Assembly: GCF_015356825.1 (NCBI RefSeq)
Contig: NZ_JAACYW010000062.1
Span: 1-46,662, forward strand
DNA from: Catenulispora rubra
GTDB taxonomy: Bacteria; Actinomycetota; Actinomycetes; Streptomycetales; Catenulisporaceae
Length of the DNA stretch: 46,662 nt
Direction of reading: 5' to 3'
Every line of letters starts with the position of its first letter. Position 1 is the first letter of the stretch. The translations under genes were made by a program, and so were the position numbers. Below the pieces are notes generated by a model that ran no database searches, had not been told where the DNA came from, and saw nothing but the letters and a program-made list of their open reading frames with translations. This document shows positions 40,210 through 46,662 of the stretch, piece after piece.

Positions 40210-41283
40210 GTGAGTCAAGTGATCGTGGACGGGGTTCTTCTCGGCAACCGCACGGACAGCGACCCGGCGCTGACCGTACGGCTGGCCGGCCTCGCCGACG
40301 AGCTCGGCTACCAGGAGATCTGGCTGGGGGAGTCGACCGGGCACGACGCCTTCGCGCTGGCGGTGGCGGTCGCCGCGGCCGCCGGGGAGCTGCCGTCGGC
40401 CGGTCCGGATCCCGATTCCAAGGCCCGGCCGCCCGGCGCGAACCCGGCCACCGCCGGTGAGTTCCACCGCAAGAATCCGGTCCGGCCGCGCGCCTCGCTC
40501 ACGCTCGGGCCGTTGCCCGCGGCCGTCCGGGACCCGGTCACCGCGGCCCGGGGCGCCGCCAGCGTCGCCGCGCTCACCGGCCGGGACATCGGCCTGGCGC
40601 TGACCGCCTCCACCGGTTTGGTGGTCGTGGACTGGCACGGCCGGCAGCGTACCGATCCGGCCACCGCGCTGGCCGAGAGCCTGTCGGTGCTGGGCCCGCT
40701 GACGCGCGGCGAGCCGGTCAGCTTCCAGGGTGTGTCGGTCCGCTCCCGCGGCTTCCGCTCCCGGCTGGAGCCCTCCCGCGCCTCGCTGACCGTGCTGGCC
40801 TTCGGGCTGGAGGCCTGCGAGGTCGCCGTCGGCCGCGCCGACCGGGTGGCCGTCCCGCTGGCCACGGTCGAGCACGCCGCGCGGATCAAGGCGCGCCTGG
40901 CGCTGACCTCGGACCGGATGAACCGGGCGGTGCCCCGTTTGGCCGTCTTCCTGCCGACCGTCGTCGACCCCGACGCCGAGTCCCTGGACTGGATCCGGCG
41001 CTCCCTGCTGCCCTACCTGGACGCCGACGGCTTCGGCCGGATGTTCGCCGAGGCCGGGCACGGCGAGCTGATCGACCTGGCGCGCGGCGGCGCCCACGAG
41101 CGGTCGCTGCTCGCGGCCATGCCGCTTGACGTGCTGCGTTCCATCGCCGCGATCGGCGACCTGAACCAGGTGTGCTCGGCGTTCGAGGATTATCGGCAGG
41201 CCGGGGTCGACGAGATCGTGATGCTTCCGGAGTCGTATGACGCAGGTGTGATCGAGCACACCATCCGGGCACTAGCGAAGTAG
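40210..41283 (+). CDS. LLM-class flavin/F420-dependent oxidoreductase
   Basis: This 357-residue protein resembles the luciferase-like family (IVDGVLLGNRT; LAGLADELGYQEIWLGEST; VAVPLATVEHAARIKARLAL; LNQVCSAFEDYRQAGVDEIVMLPES). An unusual Pro/Arg-rich insert (about residues 65-95) interrupts the first barrel strands, where family members are normally compact. GTG at 40210 is chosen with AGGGGG five bases upstream; GTG at 40219 is an alternative. It may work with the other LLM or PPOX genes nearby, but no direct evidence links them. Confidence 0.82.
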   Translation: MSQVIVDGVLLGNRTDSDPALTVRLAGLADELGYQEIWLGESTGHDAFALAVAVAAAAGELPSAGPDPDSKARPPGANPATAGEFHRKNPVRPRASLTLGPLPAAVRDPVTAARGAASVAALTGRDIGLALTASTGLVVVDWHGRQRTDPATALAESLSVLGPLTRGEPVSFQGVSVRSRGFRSRLEPSRASLTVLAFGLEACEVAVGRADRVAVPLATVEHAARIKARLALTSDRMNRAVPRLAVFLPTVVDPDAESLDWIRRSLLPYLDADGFGRMFAEAGHGELIDLARGGAHERSLLAAMPLDVLRSIAAIGDLNQVCSAFEDYRQAGVDEIVMLPESYDAGVIEHTIRALAK

Positions 41284-41318
41284 GCCCACCCGTCGCCCCC
41301 CACCGCCCCTAGTTTCGA

Positions 41319-41343
41319 GGCGCTACGCGCCGCAGTCTTTTTT
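41319..41343 (+). terminator. Short hairpin plus T-run after the LLM gene
   Basis: Five-base arms GGCGC/GCGCC (41319-41331) around TAC are followed by GCAGTCTTTTTT, ending 60 bases after the LLM stop. The U-run is rare in this GC-rich window and supports an intrinsic terminator. Confidence 0.6.
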
Positions 41344-41387
41344 GGCAGAATCTTTGGTGCGGCGTGTCTTTGCACACGTGACAAATC

Positions 41388-41403
41388 GCAACAAAGGAGT
41401 TGC
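41388..41403 (+). promoter_or_regulatory. Ribosome site in a short hairpin loop before the carboxylase gene
   Basis: GCAAC (41388-41392) and GTTGC (41399-41403) flank AAAGGA, so the Shine-Dalgarno AAAGGAG sits at the loop of a 5-bp stem, 10 bases before the ATG at 41409. The structure could modulate translation, but such short stems occur by chance. Confidence 0.35.
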
Positions 41404-41408
41404 CACAT

Positions 41409-42965
41409 ATGACGGAACCAGGCGTGCCACCGCACACCCCTCCGCACCACGACCTGCCCGAGCTGACCGCGGAGATCCTGCGCGGCGGGGCGGAGAAGTA
41501 CCACGCGGCCAACGAGAAGCGGGGCAAGCTGTTCGCCCGCGAGCGGGTCGCGCTGCTGGTCGACGAGGGGTCGTTCGTCGAGGACGGCCGGTTCGCCAAC
41601 GCCGTGGCCGGCGACCTGCCCGCCGACGGCGTGGTCACCGGGACCGCGCGGATCGCCGGCCGGCCGGTGTGCCTGATGGCCAACGACTCGACCGTGAAGG
41701 CCGGGTCCTGGGGCGCGCGCACCGTCGAGAAGATCATCCGGATCATCGAGACCGCGTACCGCACCGGCGTGCCGATGGTCTATCTGGTGGACTCCGCCGG
41801 CGCGCGCATCACCGACCAGGTGGACCTGTTCCCGGGCCGGCGCGGCGCGGGCAGGATCTTCCACACCCAGGTCCGGGCCTCCGGCTCGATCCCGCAGGTC
41901 TGCGCGCTGTTCGGGCCCTCGGCGGCCGGCGGGGCGTACATCCCGGCGTTCTGCGACGTGGTGGTCATGGTCGAGGGCAACGCCTCGATGTACCTGGGCA
42001 GCGACCGGATGGTCGAGATGGTGACCGGGGAGAAGACCACGCTGGAGGAGATGGGCGGCGCGCGGGTGCACTGCGCCGAGTCCGGCGTCGGGCACTTCCT
42101 GGTGAAGACCGAGCAGGACGCGCTGGAGACCGTCAAGCAGTACCTGTCCTACCTGCCTTCGAACTGGCAGCAGGACGCGCCTTCGGCCGAGGCCGTGGAC
42201 TCCCCGGCGAACATCGACCTCGCCGCGCTGGTCCCGGTCAGCGAACGCCAGGCGTTCGACATGCGGCGCTTCATCAAGGGCCTGGTCGACGCCGACTCGT
42301 TCTTCGAGATTCATGCCCTGTGGGCCAGGGAACTGACGGTCGGCTTCGCGCGGCTGGACGGCAAGCCGGTCGGCGTCGTGGCGAACAACCCGATGTTCAA
42401 GGGCGGCGTGCTGTTCGTCGACTCCGCCGACAAGGCCACGCGGTTCATCCAGCTCTGCGACGCGTTCAACGTGCCGCTGCTGTTCCTGTCCGACGTGCCG
42501 GGCTTCATGGTCGGCACGGCCGTGGAGAAGCAGGGCATCATCCGGCACGGCGCCAAGATGATCACCGCGGTCTCCGAGGCCACCGTGCCGAAGATCTGCG
42601 TCGTGGTCCGCAAGGCCTACGGCGCCGGCCTCTATGCCATGGCCGGGCCCGGATTCGAGCCGGACGCCACGATCGCGCTGCCCACCGCGAAGATCGCGGT
42701 GATGGGCGCCGAGGCCGCGGTGAACGCCGTCTACGCGAACAAGATCGCGGCCATCGAGGACGCCGCCGAGCGCGACGCCTTCGTCGCCGACAAGCGTGCC
42801 GAGTACGAGACCGACATCGACTTCGTACGCCTGGCCAGCGAGCTGGTGATCGACGACATCGTCGAGCCGGCCGCCCTGCGGTCCTCGCTCGTGGCGCGCT
42901 ACCGCGCGGCCGAGGGCAAGGACCGCTTCTTCTCTCGCCGCCGTCACGGCGTCACCCCGGTCTGA
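41409..42965 (+). CDS. Acyl-CoA carboxylase beta subunit (carboxyltransferase)
   Basis: This 518-residue carboxyltransferase has two crotonase-like halves (about 25-270 and 280-515). It transfers CO2 from biotin to an acyl-CoA. Acyl-CoA-pocket motifs are FGPSAAGGAYIPAFCDVVVM, GSDRMVEMVTGE, DVPGFMVGTAVEKQGIIRHGAKM and KAYGAGLYAMAGPGFEPDATIAL. Immediate downstream linkage to an acyl-CoA dehydrogenase suggests a leucine/branched-chain (methylcrotonyl-CoA) or propionyl-CoA role; the biotin-carrying alpha subunit is not in the window. ATG at 41409 follows AAAGGAG; a TTG 9 bases upstream is unlikely. Confidence 0.93.
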   Translation: MTEPGVPPHTPPHHDLPELTAEILRGGAEKYHAANEKRGKLFARERVALLVDEGSFVEDGRFANAVAGDLPADGVVTGTARIAGRPVCLMANDSTVKAGSWGARTVEKIIRIIETAYRTGVPMVYLVDSAGARITDQVDLFPGRRGAGRIFHTQVRASGSIPQVCALFGPSAAGGAYIPAFCDVVVMVEGNASMYLGSDRMVEMVTGEKTTLEEMGGARVHCAESGVGHFLVKTEQDALETVKQYLSYLPSNWQQDAPSAEAVDSPANIDLAALVPVSERQAFDMRRFIKGLVDADSFFEIHALWARELTVGFARLDGKPVGVVANNPMFKGGVLFVDSADKATRFIQLCDAFNVPLLFLSDVPGFMVGTAVEKQGIIRHGAKMITAVSEATVPKICVVVRKAYGAGLYAMAGPGFEPDATIALPTAKIAVMGAEAAVNAVYANKIAAIEDAAERDAFVADKRAEYETDIDFVRLASELVIDDIVEPAALRSSLVARYRAAEGKDRFFSRRRHGVTPV

Positions 42966-42979
42966 GCGGAGGAACTCCC

Positions 42980-44137
42980 ATGGATCACCGTCTGAGTGAA
43001 GAGTACGAAGCACTGCGCGTCACCGTCGAGGAGTTCGCCCACGACGTCGTGGCCCCCAAGATCGGCGCGTTCTACGAGCGCGAGGAGTTCCCCTACGAGA
43101 TCGTGGCCCAGATGGGCCGCATGGGCCTGTTCGGCCTGCCGTTCCCCGAGGAGTACGGCGGCATGGGCGGCGACTACTTCGCCCTGTGCCTGGCCCTGGA
43201 GGAGCTGGCGCGCGTCGACTCCTCAGTGGCCATCACGCTGGAGGCCGGCGTGTCCCTCGGCGCGATGCCGGTGTACCGCTTCGGGACCGAGGAGCAGAAG
43301 CAGGAGTGGCTGCCCAGGCTCTGTAGCGGCGAGATGCTCGGCGCGTTCGGCCTCACCGAGCCCGGCGGCGGCTCCGACGCCGGCGGCACCCGCACCACCG
43401 CGGTGCTGGAGGGCGACGAGTGGGTGATCAACGGCACGAAGTGCTTCATCACCAACTCCGGCACCGACATCACGGGCCTGATCACGGTCACCGCGGTCAC
43501 CGGCGTCAAGGACAACGGGGCGAAGGAGATCAGCACGATCATCGTCCCGTCCGGCACCCCCGGCCTGACGGTGGCCCCGAAGTACAGCAAGGTCGGCTGG
43601 AGCGCCTCGGACACACGCGAGCTGTCGTTCGTGGACGTCCGCGTCCCGTCGGCGAACCTGCTCGGTGAACGAGGCCGCGGCTACGCGAACTTCCTGCGCA
43701 CCCTGGACGAAGGCCGCATCGCCATCGCCGCACTGTCCACCGGCCTGTCCCAGGGCTGCGTCGACGAATCGGTGAAGTACGCCCACGAGCGCGAAGCCTT
43801 CGGCCGCCCGATCGGTGCCAACCAGGCGATCCAGTTCAAGCTCGCGGACATGCGCCTGCGCGCCCACACCTCACGTCTGGCGTACTACGACGCCGCGAGC
43901 CGCATGCTGGTCGGCGAGCCGTTCAAGGCCGAGGCGGCGATGGCAAAGCTGTACTGCTCCGAGGCGGCGGTCACGAACGCGCGCGAGGCCACGCAGATCC
44001 ACGGCGGCTACGGGTTCATGAACGAGTTCCCGGTCGCGCGGATGTGGCGGGACTCGAAGATCCTGGAGATCGGCGAGGGGACCTCGGAAGTCCAGCGGAT
44101 GCTGATCGCGCGGGACATGGGGCTGCCCAACGCCTGA
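42980..44137 (+). CDS. Acyl-CoA dehydrogenase (FadE19/isovaleryl-type)
   Basis: This 385-residue FAD enzyme oxidises an acyl-CoA to the enoyl-CoA. It starts MDHRLSEEYEALRVTVEEFAHDVV and includes AFGLTEPGGGSDAGGTRTTAV (substrate/FAD site), KCFITNSGTDITG, EAFGRPIGANQAIQFKLADM and QIHGGYGFMNEFPVARMWRDSKILEIGEGTSEVQR. The usual Glu of (Y)EGT is present at EIGEGTSE. It is 14 bases after the carboxylase gene with GCGGAGG as ribosome site, so the two are co-transcribed, as for accD1/fadE19 in mycobacterial leucine degradation. It is unlike the degenerate FadE pair. Confidence 0.94.
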   Translation: MDHRLSEEYEALRVTVEEFAHDVVAPKIGAFYEREEFPYEIVAQMGRMGLFGLPFPEEYGGMGGDYFALCLALEELARVDSSVAITLEAGVSLGAMPVYRFGTEEQKQEWLPRLCSGEMLGAFGLTEPGGGSDAGGTRTTAVLEGDEWVINGTKCFITNSGTDITGLITVTAVTGVKDNGAKEISTIIVPSGTPGLTVAPKYSKVGWSASDTRELSFVDVRVPSANLLGERGRGYANFLRTLDEGRIAIAALSTGLSQGCVDESVKYAHEREAFGRPIGANQAIQFKLADMRLRAHTSRLAYYDAASRMLVGEPFKAEAAMAKLYCSEAAVTNAREATQIHGGYGFMNEFPVARMWRDSKILEIGEGTSEVQRMLIARDMGLPNA

Positions 44138-44171
44138 TCTCTGATGCCTGCGGGCGATTACAGAGTTTGAG

Positions 44172-44225
44172 AGGCGGTCTTCGGCCGTTGCCGGCTAGTA
44201 GCCGGCAACGGTTTGGGGACCGCCT
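44172..44225 (+). terminator. Compound hairpin terminator after the acyl-CoA dehydrogenase
   Basis: An inner stem of 12 perfect bases (44185-44196/44200-44211, 3-base loop) is nested in an 8-base outer stem (44172-44179/44218-44225). It lies 34 bases after the acyl-CoA dehydrogenase stop. The combined stem is stable enough for termination without a T-run. Confidence 0.75.
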
Positions 44226-44410
44226 TCGTGCTTCCCCGTCGAGACCGCGACACGTATACGTAACCTGATTCGCCGTCGCCGAAGATTTCGTTCCCTGATT
44301 CGCTGGCTATGCTGGACCGCGCCGAGAACGACCGTAAGTGCGGGTTGCGCGTCTTGCCTCCTACACCCGGATTCGCCGGGCGCGGCCTGCTCGAGCTTGA
44401 GGGGACTCGT

Positions 44411-45538
44411 ATGGCGTCCGAGCTGGTGGGCCGGGTTTTGATCGTCGGGGCGGGGATCGCGGGGATGGCGGCGGCGATCTCGTTGCGGCGGGTCGGGGCC
44501 GACGTCGACTTGATCGACGTCGATCCGGACTGGAAGGTCAGCGGGGCCGGGTTGACCATCACCGGGCCGACGTTGCGGGCGTTCGGGCAGCTCGGTGTTT
44601 ACGACGAGGTCGCCGCGCAGGGTTACGTCGGCGAGGGCATCCGGGTCTGCGGTGTCGACGGGGAGCCGTTGCGCGACGTCCCCACGGCGATGCCGCCCGG
44701 TTCCGGGGTCTGCGGTTCCGGCGGTATCGCGCGGCCGGTGTTGCACGGGATCCTGTCCGCGCGGGTGCTGGCCGCCGGCGTCAAGCCGCGGCTCGGGGTC
44801 GCCGTCGAGCGCCTCGACCAGGACCAGGACGGGGTCGACGTCACCTTCGACGACGGTTCCACCGGCCGCTACGCCATGGTCGTCGGTGCCGACGGCATCA
44901 GCTCGCGCACCCGCGCGCAGATCCTGCCCGACGCGCCCGGCCCCGCGTACACCGGGCAGAGCGTGTTCCGCATCATCGTGGCGCGGCCGGCGTGGGTGCA
45001 TCAGCGGCACTACTTCCTCGGCGGGGTCGCGAAGGTCGGGTGGACGCCGATCTCGGACACGCAGATGTACCTGTTCGCCGTCGAGCGCACGCCGCGCCGG
45101 ATGCGCGAACCCGCCGAACTGCGGCGCGGCCTGGTCGATCTGCTCACGCCCTATGGCGGCCAGGTGCGGCGGATCCGGGAGTCGATCGACGAGGGCACCG
45201 CGATCGTCTACCGCCCGCTGGAGTCCTTCCACCTGCCCAGCCCCTGGCACGTCGGCCGGGTCATCGTGATCGGCGACGCCGCGCACCCGACCACGCCGCA
45301 GCTGGCCTCCGGGGCCGGGATGGCGGTGGAGGACGCGCTGGTGCTCGCCGAGGAGTTCGCCGCGCGCGACAGCGTCGCCGACGTCTTCGCGGCGTTCACC
45401 GCGCGGCGCGGCGAGCGGTGCCGGTTCGTCGTCGAGAGCTCGATCGAGATCGGGCGGCTGGAGCAGGAGCAGGCACCGCCGCAGGAGCAGACGGCGGTCG
45501 TGGAGCGCGCGCTGGCCAAACTCGTCGAGCCCATTTGA
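44411..45538 (+). CDS. FAD-dependent monooxygenase (aromatic hydroxylase type)
   Basis: This 375-residue flavoprotein has the dinucleotide motif GAGIAGMAAAISLRRVGADVDLID at the N-terminus, the DG motif VVGADGISSRTR, and the second FAD motif GRVIVIGDAAHPTTPQLASGAGMAVEDALVLAEE. These define group A flavin monooxygenases that hydroxylate aromatic substrates using NAD(P)H; the substrate is unknown. The frame is open from 44309, but ATG at 44411 with GAGGGG 7 bases upstream is the start, because the upstream residues are not part of the fold. It precedes the SARP gene by 162 bases on the same strand, possibly the edge of a secondary-metabolite cluster. Confidence 0.91.
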   Translation: MASELVGRVLIVGAGIAGMAAAISLRRVGADVDLIDVDPDWKVSGAGLTITGPTLRAFGQLGVYDEVAAQGYVGEGIRVCGVDGEPLRDVPTAMPPGSGVCGSGGIARPVLHGILSARVLAAGVKPRLGVAVERLDQDQDGVDVTFDDGSTGRYAMVVGADGISSRTRAQILPDAPGPAYTGQSVFRIIVARPAWVHQRHYFLGGVAKVGWTPISDTQMYLFAVERTPRRMREPAELRRGLVDLLTPYGGQVRRIRESIDEGTAIVYRPLESFHLPSPWHVGRVIVIGDAAHPTTPQLASGAGMAVEDALVLAEEFAARDSVADVFAAFTARRGERCRFVVESSIEIGRLEQEQAPPQEQTAVVERALAKLVEPI

Positions 45539-45700
45539 GGCGTGCTGGTCTCAGTGGACTGACTCAGGGTCATGACATAGTCGGTGTGTCAGGGGGAGAG
45601 TTAAGGGAATTTTGAGCAGTCGTTCCTAGATTCGAACCGATGCTGACCGTGTGCGGAGTGTGACGGCCGGCGATGAGAACGACGAGAATCGGGAGGCTCG
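45539..45700 (+). promoter_or_regulatory. Intergenic region before the SARP gene
   Basis: These 162 bases include a relatively AT-rich section near 45600-45640 (GTTAAGGGAATTTTGAGC; TAGATTCGAA) likely to hold the promoter. No operator motif was recognised. GGGAGG lies 4 bases before the SARP ATG. Confidence 0.35.
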
Positions 45701-46662
45701 ATGTCGACCGGCGCGTCAGCCGTCGAACGCTCGCAACCGGTGCGGTTCCGCGCGTTGGGCCCCATCGAGGCGACCGTCGCCGACCGCCCGGTGGACCTCG
45801 GGGCGCCCAAACAGCGGGCGCTGGCCGCGCTGCTCGTGAGCCGCGTCGGCCAGCCGGTGGCGGTGGACCTGATCCTGGACACGCTCTGGGCCGACCACCC
45901 GCCGGCCTCGCCGATGGCCTCGCTCCAGGCCTACGTCGCCAACCTGCGACGCCTGCTGGAGCCGGACCGGCCGCCGCGCGCGCCGGCCACCGTCCTGCGC
46001 ACCTCGGCCCGGGGCTACCTGCTCGACGGCGGCGTCGTCGACGTCGACGTCAGCCGCTTCACCGAGCACGCCACGGCCGGCTGGCAGGCCTGGGACCGCG
46101 ACGACCCGAAGCGCGCGCTGCGGGAGTTCGAGGCCGCGCTGGCCCTGTGGCGCGGCCAGGCGTACGAGGACGTGGCCGGCGCGCTCGGCGTCGCCCCGGA
46201 CGTGGCACGCCTGGAAGAACTGCAACTGGCGGTCTTCGAGATGCGCTGCGCGGCGCTGTTGGCGGTCGGAGCCCACGCGCGCGCCGTGGCCGAACTGGGC
46301 GCTTTCATGAAGGCGCATCCCCTGCGCGAGTACGGATGCGAACTCCTGAGCCGCGCGCTGTACCGGTCGGGACGCCAAGCTGAAGCGCTCGACGTGTTGC
46401 GGACCATCGAGGCCCAGCTCACCGAGGAACTGGGCCTGGACCCCAGCCCGAACCTGCAACAGCTCAAGGTCGAGATCCTGAATCAGGCCCCGACATTGGA
46501 CTGGCGGCCGACTGCCGCCGAACCGATCCCGCCGGCGCCTGCGGTGCCAACGCCTGTGACGCAAGCGCCTGCGGCCCAAACGTCTACGACGCAAACGCTT
46601 GCGACGCAGGATCCTGTGACACCACCACCGGTCGAGCCGGTGCCCGAGCCCCTGCTTGCCGA
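45701..46662 (+). CDS. SARP/AfsR-type transcriptional regulator, 3' partial
   Basis: ATG at 45701 follows GGGAGG and the frame runs to the window end without a stop, so at least 320 residues are encoded. The N-terminal OmpR/PhoB-like DNA-binding domain (residues 10-105) contains RFRALGPIEATVADRPVDLG, KQRALAALLVSRVGQPVAVDLILDTLW and SLQAYVANLRRLLEP. The bacterial transcriptional activation domain follows (about 115-265; AFMKAHPLREYGCELLSRALYRSGRQAEALDVLR...ELGLDPSPNLQQL). A Thr/Gln/Pro-rich linker with short repeats (TQAPAAQTSTTQTLATQ, codons from about 46558) then begins, so another domain (e.g. NB-ARC/TPR) may follow outside. Such proteins activate antibiotic clusters or primary pathways. 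Confidence 0.93.
   Translation, partial: MSTGASAVERSQPVRFRALGPIEATVADRPVDLGAPKQRALAALLVSRVGQPVAVDLILDTLWADHPPASPMASLQAYVANLRRLLEPDRPPRAPATVLRTSARGYLLDGGVVDVDVSRFTEHATAGWQAWDRDDPKRALREFEAALALWRGQAYEDVAGALGVAPDVARLEELQLAVFEMRCAALLAVGAHARAVAELGAFMKAHPLREYGCELLSRALYRSGRQAEALDVLRTIEAQLTEELGLDPSPNLQQLKVEILNQAPTLDWRPTAAEPIPPAPAVPTPVTQAPAAQTSTTQTLATQDPVTPPPVEPVPEPLLA

Noticed and set aside
41360..41390. CACGTG-like and GTGT/ACAC elements before the carboxylase gene as operator
   Set aside because: The symmetry is weak and matches no regulator known to me; no AACnnGTT box is present.

Overview
The window is very GC-rich DNA with strong third-position G/C bias, GTG as well as ATG starts, ATGA stop/start overlaps, lipobox lipoproteins and families typical of Actinobacteria (PknG, a SARP regulator, F420-type oxidoreductases, MpaB-type oxygenase). 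A filamentous actinomycete of the Streptomyces/Catenulispora kind fits best; the genus cannot be fixed from sequence alone.

Layout. (1) 1-3378: end of a sugar ABC transporter operon (two permeases and a MalK-like ATPase). The first permease carries a Cna-B-like domain between membrane helices, and the ATPase has lost its signature, D-loop and H-loop residues. (2) 3502-8742: FtsX-like permease fragment, HAD hydrolase, GH15 glucanase/trehalase and a lipoprotein L,D-transpeptidase. (3) 8909-18842: a signalling operon with GlnX-like membrane sensor, GlnH-like lipoprotein, coiled-coil protein, PknG kinase, PP2C phosphatase, VWA protein and zinc-ribbon FHA protein. Several genes overlap by ATGA. 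This extends the mycobacterial/corynebacterial glnX-glnH-pknG amino-acid-sensing locus. A lipoprotein and a 31-aa membrane peptide follow. (4) 19718-23315: phosphodiester glycosidase, then a cysteine hydrolase/GlxA regulator pair. (5) 23521-26776: a second sugar ABC operon (binding protein and two permeases, no ATPase) preceded by two copies of a DasR-like operator. (6) 26777-27974: a gene graveyard with remnants of a Crp-type regulator and a quinone oxidoreductase, a strong hairpin, and duplicated copies of the end of the next gene. (7) 27975-35335: lipid/steroid-like region with acyl-ACP desaturase and a FadE/FadE/FadD operon. The order resembles fadE26-fadE27-fadD17 of mycobacteria, and a KstR-like box overlaps an apparently leaderless promoter. 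The same arrangement recurs in front of a PPOX-fold gene that diverges from an MpaB-type oxygenase. (8) 35419-41283: ECF sigma factor with SnoaL tail divergent from an SDR, two LLM-type flavin/F420 oxidoreductases, and an MBL-Rieske fusion. (9) 41409-46662: acyl-CoA carboxylase beta subunit and acyl-CoA dehydrogenase (leucine/branched-chain type), an FAD monooxygenase, and a SARP regulator cut by the window end.

The most unusual material is the zinc-ribbon tag shared by kinase, phosphatase and FHA protein; the matched pair of KstR-like leaderless promoters; the degenerate MalK-like ATPase; and a recurring pattern in which stop-codon sequence is the seed of repeats just downstream of genes.
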